Assembly: GCA_947493995.1 (NCBI GenBank)
Contig: CANLTJ010000011.1
Coordinates: 1 to 47,693 of the forward strand
Reading direction: 5' to 3'
From: an uncultured Arachnia sp.
GTDB lineage: Bacteria; Actinomycetota; Actinomycetes; Propionibacteriales; Propionibacteriaceae
Length of the DNA stretch: 47,693 nucleotides
A program made the position numbers and the translations under genes. Positions 36,101-43,972 of the stretch are shown here, piece by piece (position 1 is the stretch's first letter; every line of letters starts with the position of its first letter). A model generated the notes under the pieces. That model saw only the letters and a program-made list of their open reading frames with translations. It was not told the DNA's origin and made no database searches.

Positions 36101-36704
36101 TGCGACGTCCACGGCGAACATGACGAAGGCGGCGGCGACAATCGACGAGGCGCTGGAGGCCCTCGAGGCCACCGGGGGTTCGACGCAGGAGCCGACACCT
36201 GCGCCGACGGTCATCGTGACATCGACCGCCACGGCGACGAGCAGCGCAACAGCAACGGTGACGACCACAGCCACACCCACGTGGGGTGGCGACGTCTACA
36301 CCACGCCCGGCTTCCACACCTCCAATGGACGCAGGTGGTTCACGCAGTGCGAGCCGTACTCGCAGACTTTCCGGTGCCGTACCAACATCTGGTCAACCTT
36401 GGTCCAGTACAAGGACGGCAAGTTCGTCGGCGAGACGGATTGGCACTTCAACAACCTCACCTACCTCCCGGACATGACACGCAGCGAGTGGGCAAGCAAC
36501 CCGCTCGGGTTCGCGGGTAGCTGGAGGGCCGATGATGGACGTCGTTGGCGCACCGAATGTGACACCGCCGAAACCGGGCGCAACGGCTGTCGCAGCTTCT
36601 CCTGGAGCACGCATGTGACTTCGAGCAAGAATGCTGGCGGCCGGTGGTCCCACAGCCTCACTAACGGATGGGTCTTCAACAACATCGTCCGCTTCCAGGC
36701 ATAG
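33132..36704 (+). CDS. Secreted GH43_24-type galactanase with a large insertion
   Basis: 1190 residues. Signal peptide MRRTLAAGFAASLLVTGLAV ends near residue 25. The GH43 propeller starts normally (DIQAHGGGFLRQ, YFWVGEDKS, VERPKLLYNEESGKYVLWVH, about 45-175). It is then interrupted by roughly 375 residues, including a CHB_HEX-type domain (IWYTTDGSEPTVDGS, about 414-497), and resumes at GYGSRDLTVWQD (about 557) with probable acid Glu612 (HREAPAPV) through about 775. An F5/8-type module (810-945), a FIVAR-like three-helix domain (945-1013), a Thr-rich linker and the C-terminal four-cysteine domain (1054-1190) follow. Subfamily 24 enzymes remove galactose from beta-1,3-galactan. ATG at 33132 begins the signal peptide. 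An in-frame ATG inside the operator (33096) is the alternative; neither has a good ribosome site. Confidence 0.88.
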   Translation: MRRTLAAGFAASLLVTGLAVSPASAVPEDADEVGSFANGVTVHDTDGDDIQAHGGGFLRQKVNPETNAPDPDGVDTYFWVGEDKSSNSAVGNPVHLYKSVDLTTWEDLGIILDSTSQDEGGNRPFNHNKVERPKLLYNEESGKYVLWVHYETAASYSASEIAVATADSVAGPYTLKGGDDGTSVHFRPGAGDNRVEAFGNRYGSAVRDWDTSIWSRVEGVSDVNPSRPVVPDYPYNAKLYTRAPDVTTEAGDVVEVPDGKGGIINVTMRDVTSAEPRTQTFGDSSVADSYGSSGWAWSFELNDIQLDTTVKATTVRMTDYDTQFYDLFQESAASVGASQQSAEQLIRYPAKKGSFGAEAATVSGPGEDNDIDAATTVSSTYEIVSSGADAFDQVVTPELHPGIDEKADSADDAVLVNPRDMVFITAPMNVGQIWYTTDGSEPTVDGSTSTRYYQNAGNHITVSDLVAPGETLTVKVKSFLGDANSDTSEVTYRLATEDQRQDVPLFEAVFSSPGGKYTGIGYKHINLYSPTFGAEVYFTADGVDPRNALQVKGDNLGYGSRDLTVWQDPQTGKAYLITAQDHIYVRVWELNADYTDVDATKEYDIYVGTHREAPAPVRVDDYVYLFTSSQSGWQPNQGQYARTKDIADGFEVERKLEGIQTAADFVVRENFDGPEGNGAYPQDAPDATATSVGHRNGQSAWSALQPFGDNTNYRSQPTRIFDIGTSQDPEYLFFGDRWNPAALSKSTYTMYPLEISNDVDGPQGEPGNARLTAAPSVDIARTADGTLHLVQPSTRNLAQDEGVVVTSSTPGERGDGESYDPQVVIDGEDWDVDNYDDIEPFFRGTGGNYWMTLQFPEPAVIDGVGLSTRLIGGSEASHYYQILGSKDGTTWKTLVNAVDNADFGYQYKSASGVYSYIKVNITGNSRGDWASGVYEISVLGETFDADTSALDDAIAGAQVILTDHQGEYTLDSMLVLKRAVDAAVDLLDSGATSTANMTKAAATIDEALEALEATGGSTQEPTPAPTVIVTSTATATSSATATVTTTATPTWGGDVYTTPGFHTSNGRRWFTQCEPYSQTFRCRTNIWSTLVQYKDGKFVGETDWHFNNLTYLPDMTRSEWASNPLGFAGSWRADDGRRWRTECDTAETGRNGCRSFSWSTHVTSSKNAGGRWSHSLTNGWVFNNIVRFQA

Positions 36705-36711
36705 AACAGAT

Positions 36712-36754
36712 AAACAGGTGGGGCAGCCCGGATTACGGGCTGCCCCACCTGTTT
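36712..36754. terminator. Bidirectional terminator between GH43 and tautomerase genes
   Basis: Perfect 19-base arms (36712-36730 and 36736-36754) with a 5-base loop. The arm starts AAACAGGTGGGGC and the far side ends in GTTT, so it can act for both convergent genes. Confidence 0.85.
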
Positions 36755-36801
36755 CGTGTCCGCTCGAGCCGGGACCCGATGGTTCTGAACGTGTCTGAGC
36801 C

Positions 36802-37242
36802 TCAACGGCCGAGGTCCTCGATGTACTCGCGGTCCACAGTTTCCAGGGACGCCAACCAGGCATCCTCACCGCCGGGTTCGGGCAGGACGTGACCGAACTC
36901 CACCATGTTCGCCGGCGGCAGGTCGACGAGGTACGCCCACACCGCGCGACGCCCGACCCCCAGCGTGTCCGTCACGGCGGCCACCAGCGCATCGAGGAGG
37001 ACACGTTTCTGCTCAGGGGTGCGCCCGGACCGAATCTGCCCGTGGACGAAGACGAAATCGCCCGTCACCGGCAGGCCGCCGACGAAGTGACGTCCGTCTC
37101 CCAGTTCGTCGAACCTCACCTGGGCGAAGAAGCCGGGCGCTCCAGTGGCAGCAGTATGGGCGGACGTGATGGCGCGCGCCAGTGCGGGGCGGGTGACGTC
37201 GCTCAGCTGTGCGACCGACGTGCTGACGGTGTAGGTCGGCAT
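36802..37242 (-). CDS. Tautomerase-superfamily protein, cis-CaaD/Cg10062 type
   Basis: The 146-residue protein begins Met-Pro (MPTYTV), so Pro1 becomes the catalytic N-terminus after Met removal. Counting from Pro1, all six residues known to be essential in cis-3-chloroacrylate dehalogenase are present: Pro1, His28, Arg70, Arg73, Tyr103 and Glu114 (seen in SAHTAATG, GQIRSGRTPEQ, VWAYLVDLPPANMVEFG). Length is normal for the family (about 149). Cg10062 also keeps all six yet is a poor dehalogenase acting on propiolate-type acids, so the physiological substrate cannot be read from these residues. The gene is single, convergent with the GH43 gene and divergent from the epimerase gene; I see no sign that it belongs to the galactan locus. 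Confidence 0.88.
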   Translation of the reverse strand: MPTYTVSTSVAQLSDVTRPALARAITSAHTAATGAPGFFAQVRFDELGDGRHFVGGLPVTGDFVFVHGQIRSGRTPEQKRVLLDALVAAVTDTLGVGRRAVWAYLVDLPPANMVEFGHVLPEPGGEDAWLASLETVDREYIEDLGR

Positions 37243-37392
37243 ACCCAGAACGGTACTCGGCCATGGGGCACACCACAGGAGCACACGCGAGTGTCCACCT
37301 CGCCACACCGCTGCATTGCCTTGTGGCTGATCCGCACGGTGATTGCGGGTGAACCTCTTGTGAGTTCTGTACTCCTGGAGTGAACTTGCCAC

Positions 37393-38382
37393 ATGGAGAC
37401 ACTGATCCTGGGCGGGACCGCGTGGCTGGGTCGGGCGATCGCCCACGCCGCGCTCGGTCGCGGGCACGATGTGACCTGTCTGGCACGTGGCAGTTCCTCC
37501 GCCCCGAACGATGCGGCCTTCATCTCCGCGGATCGCGACAACGACGATGCTCTCAGGGGTGTCAGTGACCGCGAGTGGGACGCCGTGATCGACGTCACTC
37601 GCCACCCCGGCTGGGTTCGTCGCGCCGTGCGCGACCTGAGAACCCGTCACTGGGTGTTCATCTCCACGTGCAGTGTGTACGCCGACCCCTCTCGCGTCGA
37701 GCAGGACGAGACCGCCCCGCTCCTCCCACCCCTGCAGGGTGAGGTCATGGAAGACATGTCAACCTATGGCCCCGCGAAGGTGGCCTGCGAGGAGGCAGTC
37801 CGCGCCAGCCGCACCCCGGCCACGATTGTGCGCTCGGGGCTCATCGGTGGACCCGGCGACTGGTCGGGCCGAACCGGGTACTGGCCATGGCGATTCGCCC
37901 ACCCCACCGGGGACGACGTCATCGTCCCCGACGACGCCGACTTCCCGTGCGCGATCATCGATGTGCGCGATCTGGCGTCCTGGGTGGTCACCGCCGCGGA
38001 GCAGAACCTCAACGGCACCTTCAACGCCACCGGAGCGACCATCCCCCTGCAACGGGTGATCGCAGCAGCAGCGCGGGTGGCTGACAGTACGGCGCACCCT
38101 CGCGCCGTCCCCGCCGACACGCTGGCTGAACTTGGGATCGGATGCTGGATGGGGCCCGCTTCCCTTCCGCTGTGGGTCGACGACCCTGCCTGGCGGGGCA
38201 CCGCCACCATGAACACAGCACGGGCCCGGTCTGCCGGTCTGGTGACCCGACCCCTTGACGACACCCTGCGCGACGCCCTGGCCTACGAGAACCAACGCAC
38301 CGGACCCAGGCCTGCGGGCCTCACCGACGAGGAGGAGCGTCGCGTCCGAGCCGCGCTCCCACGGCCCGTGCCTCCGACGTGA
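37393..38382 (+). CDS. NAD-dependent epimerase/dehydratase family protein
   Basis: An extended short-chain dehydrogenase of 329 residues. The N-terminal nucleotide-binding motif is LILGGTAWLGRAIA (residues 4-17). FISTCSVYAD supplies the catalytic Ser region and YGPAKVACE the Tyr-x-x-x-Lys pair. A substrate-domain segment ends with DDPAWRGTATMNTARARSAG. Proteins of this type modify nucleotide sugars or act as NAD(P)-dependent reductases; the substrate is not evident. ATG at 37393 begins the Rossmann strand directly, and a GGAG lies about 12 bases upstream. Single gene, divergent from the tautomerase. Confidence 0.88.
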   Translation: METLILGGTAWLGRAIAHAALGRGHDVTCLARGSSSAPNDAAFISADRDNDDALRGVSDREWDAVIDVTRHPGWVRRAVRDLRTRHWVFISTCSVYADPSRVEQDETAPLLPPLQGEVMEDMSTYGPAKVACEEAVRASRTPATIVRSGLIGGPGDWSGRTGYWPWRFAHPTGDDVIVPDDADFPCAIIDVRDLASWVVTAAEQNLNGTFNATGATIPLQRVIAAAARVADSTAHPRAVPADTLAELGIGCWMGPASLPLWVDDPAWRGTATMNTARARSAGLVTRPLDDTLRDALAYENQRTGPRPAGLTDEEERRVRAALPRPVPPT

Positions 38383-38505
38383 CCACCCTGGTGACACACC
38401 GAAAGCAGGCCCCCTGGGGTGGTGCTCTTCGGGTTCGACACAGCCGCCCCGGGGGTGGCGTGGGGAAAGTGGGCAGGCTGGCCGTCGACACCTGGACGTG
38501 GCAGC

Positions 38506-39777
38506 TCAGCCGACGAGCGGCACCGAGACGGCGATCTCGCATCCTCGACCGGGCCCGGAATCCGAATCGAAACGTGCACCGATCACCTCTGCCCGCTCAC
38601 GCATGGTCATCAGACCGAGGTGGCCCGGCCGCTCGATGGATGGATCGAAGCCAGCACCGTCGTCACGCACGCGGAGCACCAGTGCGGCATCGGTGCGATC
38701 GACGTTGATGTCCACCCGAGTCGCACCGGCATGCCTGACGATGTTGTGCAGGGCTTCCAAGGCGATGCGGTACAGGTGCTCCTCAATCGCCGGATCGAGT
38801 CCGAGCCGGGAGTCCGGGCCGTGCACCTGCACTGTGAGCCCTTCGCGGGCGGTCAAGGCCGCCGCCTGCTTGGACAGGGCCACGGTCAGGCCCTCGGTTT
38901 CCAGGGCGCGCGGACGAAGCTCGAAGATCAGAGCGCGCATCTCCGCCAGGGCAGCCTGAGCCAGGCCGTGGAGCTGCTCGACTTCGAGCGCGACAAGATG
39001 ATCATCGGGCAGACTCGCTGCTTCAAGGTGACGCTGGGCACTCCGGGCATGCAGCGTCATCGAGAACAGGGATTGGCTCACCGAATCGTGGAGTTCGCGG
39101 GCCAGCCGCTGCCGCTCCTCCAGGGCGGCGTTCCGCTCAGCGGTCCGGTACAACGTGCTGTTGCGGACTGCGACGGCGGCCTGGTCGGCCAGAGCCGCGA
39201 GGTAGCCCCGATCGTTGTCGTCGAGGTCCTGCCCGGGCGCGAGGTACACAGCCACCTCACCCACCACCACCCCGGACACGACAAGGGGCAGCAACGCCAT
39301 GTCCTCCCAGCGCGTGACCTCGGTGAGGTATGGGTGCACGGGTGCAAGTGAGGGGTCGGCAAGTGCTGCGTCCCGGAACCCGCGTCGTATCGTGCCGTCA
39401 TATTCGTCGACTCTCACCGGACGCCGACCGCGGATACTCCACACCTCTTCGAGGGCTTCCGCGAATCCCTCACCCAGGACGGTGTCCGCCCACGCGGTGG
39501 CTGCTCCGGATCCGTCCTCGTCCCAGCACACAATGCTGCAGGCAAGTCCCTCGGTGGTCTGATGGACCGCGTTGACCAGCACTGACAATGTCGCGGACAG
39601 CGGCTGGTCCACGCTCATCCCGGCCGCGACCTGGGAGAACATCGCAATCCGCGCCTCAAGCCGAGGCACCCTGTCGGAGAAGATCTCGAGCTCCTGATCC
39701 TCGAGCGGATCTCCCTCCACAGCGTCGGAGGCGGCAGCCATCACGACACGGGCCGCCGGGCCTCGACCCTCCGTCAT
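38506..39777 (-). CDS. Sensor histidine kinase, GAF plus HisKA_3 (NarL-partner type)
   Basis: 423 residues with no membrane helix, hence a cytoplasmic sensor. A GAF domain occupies about 45-195 (ACSIVCWDEDG, WEDMALLPLVVSGVVVGEVA, LAALADQAAVAVRNS). The dimerisation helix carries the phospho-accepting His230 (RLARELHDSVSQSLFSMTLH). The HATPase_c domain is about 320-420, with EALHNIVRHAGA, RDDGAGFDPS and GLMTMRERAEVIGA. Its ATG overlaps the stop of the response regulator gene by four bases (ATGA), so the two were a coupled pair. The partner is frameshifted here, so the kinase may now lack its cognate regulator. Confidence 0.93.
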   Translation of the reverse strand: MTEGRGPAARVVMAAASDAVEGDPLEDQELEIFSDRVPRLEARIAMFSQVAAGMSVDQPLSATLSVLVNAVHQTTEGLACSIVCWDEDGSGAATAWADTVLGEGFAEALEEVWSIRGRRPVRVDEYDGTIRRGFRDAALADPSLAPVHPYLTEVTRWEDMALLPLVVSGVVVGEVAVYLAPGQDLDDNDRGYLAALADQAAVAVRNSTLYRTAERNAALEERQRLARELHDSVSQSLFSMTLHARSAQRHLEAASLPDDHLVALEVEQLHGLAQAALAEMRALIFELRPRALETEGLTVALSKQAAALTAREGLTVQVHGPDSRLGLDPAIEEHLYRIALEALHNIVRHAGATRVDINVDRTDAALVLRVRDDGAGFDPSIERPGHLGLMTMRERAEVIGARFDSDSGPGRGCEIAVSVPLVG

Positions 39778-40441
39778 GACCGCGATCCCCCGGCATCGTC
39801 CACCAGCCCTTCACGGACGGCCCAGAGTGCGGCCTGGGTGCGGCTCGTCAACCCGAGCTTGGCCAGGATGTTGGAGACGTGGGTCCGAGCCGTACGTTCA
39901 CCCAGCCCCAGGGTGCGGGCGATCTGGCGATTCGTCGCACCGGAGGCGACCGCCACGACGACCTCACGTTCGCGTGGGGTCAGGTGAGCCTGGTCGTGCC
40001 TCGGAGCGCGCAGGGACGCCGTCAGCGCGCGGGCAGCAGCCGGATCAAGGTGCACCTCACCCGCGACCGCCGACCTGATGGCAGCGGTGACGTCCCGTGC
40101 GTCAGCATCCTTGAGCAGGTACCCGGCAGCCCCGGCCTCGAGTGCACCCCGGACCTTCTCCTCCTCCACGAAACTGGTCACGGCGACGACCTCGATCTCC
40201 GGCCACCGCCTCTTCACCTCGCTGGTCGCGGCGATACCGTCCATCCGCGGCATCATCAGGTCCATCAGAATCACGTCCGGTCGCTCACCGCCCCGGTCCA
40301 GCACGGCAATCTCGTCCAACGCGCAACCCCGTCGGGCGCCTGGCCGACCACGCACATCCCCGGCTCCCCACCCAGATAGGCCACCAGCCCCGTGCGCACG
40401 ACCCGGTGGTCATCCACCAGGAAGACGCGGATCTCGTCCAT
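39774..40441 (-). pseudogene. NarL/LuxR-type response regulator, broken by a one-base frameshift
   Basis: The first frame, from ATG at 40441, gives a normal receiver start: MDEIRVFLVDDHRVVRTGLV through VVGQAPDGVA. It then leaves frame at the CGCGC at 40320-40324. The correct continuation (ALDEIAVLDRGGERPDVILM, with phospho-acceptor Asp in DLMMPRMDG) is in another frame and runs intact to a LuxR-type helix-turn-helix (LTPREREVVVAVASGATNRQ ... RTHVSNILAKLGLTSRT). Adding one G (GCGCG to GCGGCG) would restore a single protein of about 222 residues. This is either a real loss-of-function deletion or a sequencing error in a GC repeat. A downstream GTG could yield a fragment lacking the acidic pocket. 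The intact family phosphorylates on Asp and binds DNA as a dimer. Confidence 0.85.
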
Positions 40442-40660
40442 TCCCCGACCCCCAATCCCCTTGGCGCGCGTGCTCACCCAAGTATCCGACGCAACCAGCT
40501 GCACCACAACGATGGGCGGGCCACCACTTTTGTCTACGTCATTGAGCCGAGACGCACGGCCACACGACGCAGGCCTCGTTGGCCATTGCGCCGATGCGAA
40601 GGGCACCGCCGCGACACCACGATTCGTTCATGCACCAACCGGTGCACGGAGGAGGAAAGC

Positions 40661-41407
40661 ATGTCGCACGACACGCTCCACCGGGCGGCCCCGGAGCCGG
40701 CCATCCCGGTCGTCGAAGGTCCCGGACTCGAGCGTGCCATCACGCTGACGGATGCGGTCGTGGCGATCGCCATGACCGTCCTGGTGCTCCCACTGGTCGA
40801 GGTGGCCCCGGACGTCGATACCGGCCGGCTGGGGTTCTTCCTGGCGAGCCACCGTGACCTTCTGCTGTCCTTCGTCATCAGCTTCCTGGTGATCCATGCG
40901 TTCTGGGCTGCGCACGGCACGGCCATCCGTCGCCTGGTCTCCGCCGAGGTGACCGTCCCCGCCCTACGTCCGCTGAACATGTGCTGGCTTCTGGTGATCG
41001 CGTTCCTGCCCTTCCCAACGGCTGTCGTGGGTCGGGAACTGACCACCTCGTCCGCCCCGCTCTACATCGGAACCATGGTCGCCCTGTCGACGTTGACGTC
41101 CTGCATCGTGTCAGTCGTGGACCACCACGTGGCCCCACCCCGTCACACACAATGGGCCTGGCTGACGACGGGCGTGTTCGCCGGATGTGCCCTGATCAGC
41201 ACAGTTGACGCCAACCTTGGGATGCTGGCGCTGCTGCTTCTGGCCGCGGTACGCGTTGTGGAGGTTCGTCTGCTCCAGCGACGGCGGTTGACCGGCCGCA
41301 TCCGCGGAGACCACGGCGTAGGCGCCGACGTGCGCGGGGTGACCGGGGGCACAGAGTTGGCGACGCCCGAGAGTGCCGCCACACCCGTGGAGAAAGTCCG
41401 CCGATGA
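40661..41407 (+). CDS. TMEM175-family (DUF1211) potassium channel-like protein
   Basis: 248 residues with six predicted membrane helices. The first carries the family pattern ERAITLTDAVVAIAMTVLVL (residues 24-43), related to the pore-lining helix of bacterial TMEM175 channels. Later helices are LLLSFVISFLVIHAFWAAHG, MCWLLVIAFLPFPTAVVG, YIGTMVALSTLTSCIVSVV, WLTTGVFAGCALISTVD and LGMLALLLLAAVRVVEV. A charged C-terminal tail follows. The ATG at 40661 has a strong GGAGGAGGAAA. The stop overlaps the next start by four bases (ATGA), so it was in an operon with the CPBP protease gene. Channel function is inferred from family only. Confidence 0.85.
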   Translation: MSHDTLHRAAPEPAIPVVEGPGLERAITLTDAVVAIAMTVLVLPLVEVAPDVDTGRLGFFLASHRDLLLSFVISFLVIHAFWAAHGTAIRRLVSAEVTVPALRPLNMCWLLVIAFLPFPTAVVGRELTTSSAPLYIGTMVALSTLTSCIVSVVDHHVAPPRHTQWAWLTTGVFAGCALISTVDANLGMLALLLLAAVRVVEVRLLQRRRLTGRIRGDHGVGADVRGVTGGTELATPESAATPVEKVRR

Positions 41408-42312
41408 GCAGCCACCAGCCCGCACATTCTGGCCGCTCCGCGTCGGGCATCGCTCGCGGCGGACGCGGCGATCCGGGAGCGGCGCCACCCTGGTGGGCTG
41501 ACCGTGAGCGACCCGTCCGGACGGCCGCCGTGCTGGTTGCGGCACCCGTGGCGCTGACAGTCCTCATCGGTCTGCTTGCCGTTTTCCTGTTTCCCGGGAC
41601 CGGGGAGCAGGTGGTGATGCAGCGCCGGTTGGCTGCGGTGGTGGTGGTGGCGATCCTCGCTCTCGCGATTCTCGCCCGCGCTCATGCGTGGCGTCGCACC
41701 GGGTCCGCCGGACCCCTGACGTGAAGGGATCCCAGCGTTCTCATCGTTCCCCTCCTGGTGGCCCTGGCGCCACTGGTGACGGGGCTGCGCGTCCCTGCCG
41801 TCGGCGTGCTGGCCACCTTGGTCGCCGGGTACGTCGCCACCGGTGTCTTCGAAGAACTGTGGCATCGAGGTGTCGTCCTGGACTCGCTACGCGCCGTTGG
41901 GCTGCGCCGATCAGCCGTCATCGGCGGTGCGTTCTTCGCGGTCAGCCACTTGGCCAACATCGCCTTCGGTCAGGCAGTCATGGTCTCCCTCGCCCAGGCC
42001 GTGGGTGCGTTCTGCTTCGGCATCGGGTTCAGCATCCTCCGGTGGCGCACCAACGCCGTGTGGTTGCTGGTGGGGGTGCACGCCGTCGGAGACCTCATGT
42101 TCAAGATCACCAACCTGCACGGCGGGACGCTCTGGCTGTTCCTCGTCGGCCACGACGCCGTCATGCTGCTGTGGGGATTGTGGTGCCTCGGCGGCATGGA
42201 TGACGACGTCTCCACGCCATCCAGGGGTCCGTGTCCGGATTCCCGGCCCACGCCGCGCAGCACCCGGGACCGCGCAAGCAACCCGGGACCGCGGGCACAG
42301 GCACCCCGGTGA
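41404..42312 (+). pseudogene. CPBP-family intramembrane protease interrupted by an in-frame TGA
   Basis: One frame runs from ATG 41404 to 42312 and is broken only by TGA at 41722-41724. The first 106 codons give two membrane helices (VRTAAVLVAAPVALTVLIGL, LAAVVVVAILALAILARAH). After the stop the same frame continues without a shift (RDPSVLIVPLLVALAPLVTG) into the CPBP core. Motif 1 EELWHR (Glu150) shows EExxxR, motif 2 FFAVSHL shows FxxxH, and motif 3 HAVGDL is also present. An intact product would be 302 residues, normal for the family, which cleaves membrane proteins (CAAX-protease relatives, bacteriocin immunity). A GTG at 41758 could start a shorter protein holding all three motifs. A nonsense mutation, read-through or a sequencing error are the options. 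Confidence 0.8.
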
Positions 42313-42322
42313 CGCGTTCAGG

Positions 42323-43846
42323 TCACGCCACGCGACGTTGAGGCTCCGGGTCGCTGCCCCGGGCGTCGGCTTCGGCTGGCAGGCTCCGGACGAAGAACGA
42401 GCACACGATGGCGACCACGCCGAGGGTGCCCCCGACGAAGAATGCCTTCTCGGTCCCGGCAACGATGCTGGCCTCGGCGGCGAGGCCACCCGCCGACGCC
42501 GTGGCCGTCCCGATTGTCATGGCGGCGATCAGGATCGCCGTGCCCGCAGCGCCACCGAGCTGCTGCAGGGTGTTCATGATCGCGCTTCCGTGCCCGTAGA
42601 GTTCGCGCGGCAACGCGCCCAGGGCCGTGGCCATCAGCGGGGTGATCAGCATGGCGAAGCCGATGGAGAACGTCACGTGCATGGCGACGATGAGCGCCAC
42701 CGGGGTCCCCGTGCTCACGGTGCTCAACCACCATTGACTCGCGGCCAGCACGAAGGCCCCGGGAATGATGATGGGGCGTGGCCCGACCCTGTCGTAGAGG
42801 CGGCCGATCAGCGGGGAGATGATCCCCTGGACCAGGCCACCGGGCAGCAGCACCAGGCCGGTGGTCAGGACGGACACGCCCATCCCGTTCTGCAGGAAGA
42901 TGGGGATGACCACGACCGTGCCGAGCAGTGTTCCCATGAGCACCATCAGCATGGACAACGAGATACGGAAGTTGTGGACCGCGAAGGGGCGAAGGTCCAG
43001 CAGCACCGATCCGGTTTTCTGCAGCTTCTGCTGGCGGCTGATGAAGAGCGCGAGCGCCACGGCGCCCACGAGCAGCGCGATGATCGGACCGACCGCCCCC
43101 TCCATCAGTTGGCTGATCGAGGACAGGGCGTAGACGATGCCGCCGAAACCGACGGCCGAGAGGATCACCGAGAAGACATCCAGGGGGGCCTTTCGCGTTT
43201 CACCGGTGGCCCGGATGGCGATGAGGCCGACGATGAAGACGCTGAGGGTTACCGGGATCATCAGGGCGAAGACCCAACGCCAGCTCAACGAATTCAGCAC
43301 GATGCCGGACAACGTCGGTCCGATGGCGGGTGCCACGGAGATCACGACGGCGTTCAGGCCCATCACCGTGCCGCGGTGGGCGACGGGAACCGAAGTGAGG
43401 GTGGTGGTCATCAGGACGGGCAGGATGATGGCGGTGCCCATGGCCTGGATGATGCGGGCCAGCAACAGGACGGGGAAGGCCGGCGCAACCGTGGCCACAG
43501 CGGTGCCCACCATGAACAGCATCAGCGCCCAGATGAAGAGGCGGCGGACGGTGTAGCGCTGCAGGAGGAACCCGGTGGTGGGGATGACCACCGCCATGGT
43601 CAGGAGGAAACCGGTGGTCAGCCACTGGGCGGTGGTCGCGGCAACACTGAATTCCTCCATCAGGTTGGGCAGCGCCACACTGAGGACGGTTTCGTTGAGG
43701 ATCATGACCATGGCCGAGAGGACCAGTGCCGTGATGGTGGCGACGACCCCCTTGCCGATTCGTTCGGGCTCGACGGTGCGAGCGGGCCCCGACCCGGCGC
43801 CGGCGTCGACGGCAGGGTGATCTCGATGCTGGGACTTGGTCGTCAT
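42323..43846 (-). CDS. DHA2-family (14-helix) multidrug MFS exporter
   Basis: 507 residues with the DHA2/EmrB plan. Motif A-like and motif C-like segments are visible: NETVLSVALPNLMEEFSVAA in helix 1, WLTTGFLLTMAVVIPTTGFL in helix 2, and GPTLSGIVLNSLSWRWVFAL after helix 5. Fourteen helices and a short charged tail follow. Family members expel drugs or other toxic compounds with proton exchange. The ATG at 43846 has GAAGGA four bases upstream; the longer frame upstream is shadow. It follows a MarR gene on the same strand, with an 18-bp palindrome in the gap, so it is probably repressed by that regulator. Confidence 0.93.
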   Translation of the reverse strand: MTTKSQHRDHPAVDAGAGSGPARTVEPERIGKGVVATITALVLSAMVMILNETVLSVALPNLMEEFSVAATTAQWLTTGFLLTMAVVIPTTGFLLQRYTVRRLFIWALMLFMVGTAVATVAPAFPVLLLARIIQAMGTAIILPVLMTTTLTSVPVAHRGTVMGLNAVVISVAPAIGPTLSGIVLNSLSWRWVFALMIPVTLSVFIVGLIAIRATGETRKAPLDVFSVILSAVGFGGIVYALSSISQLMEGAVGPIIALLVGAVALALFISRQQKLQKTGSVLLDLRPFAVHNFRISLSMLMVLMGTLLGTVVVIPIFLQNGMGVSVLTTGLVLLPGGLVQGIISPLIGRLYDRVGPRPIIIPGAFVLAASQWWLSTVSTGTPVALIVAMHVTFSIGFAMLITPLMATALGALPRELYGHGSAIMNTLQQLGGAAGTAILIAAMTIGTATASAGGLAAEASIVAGTEKAFFVGGTLGVVAIVCSFFVRSLPAEADARGSDPEPQRRVA

Positions 43847-43972
43847 GAATTCCTTCTCTGGTGCGGGGGGCCGGGAAGCAGTACGGCCACGGGGACGGGG
43901 GAAACCCACATCCCCGGAACGGTGGTCGCGGTGCGCTCTGGCGCACGGTTGACCGCGCTCTGCCCTCAGATT

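Noticed and set aside
40442..40660. Possible riboswitch in the divergent gap before the TMEM175-like gene
   Set aside because: No conserved aptamer pattern or terminator-like switch that I can recognise.
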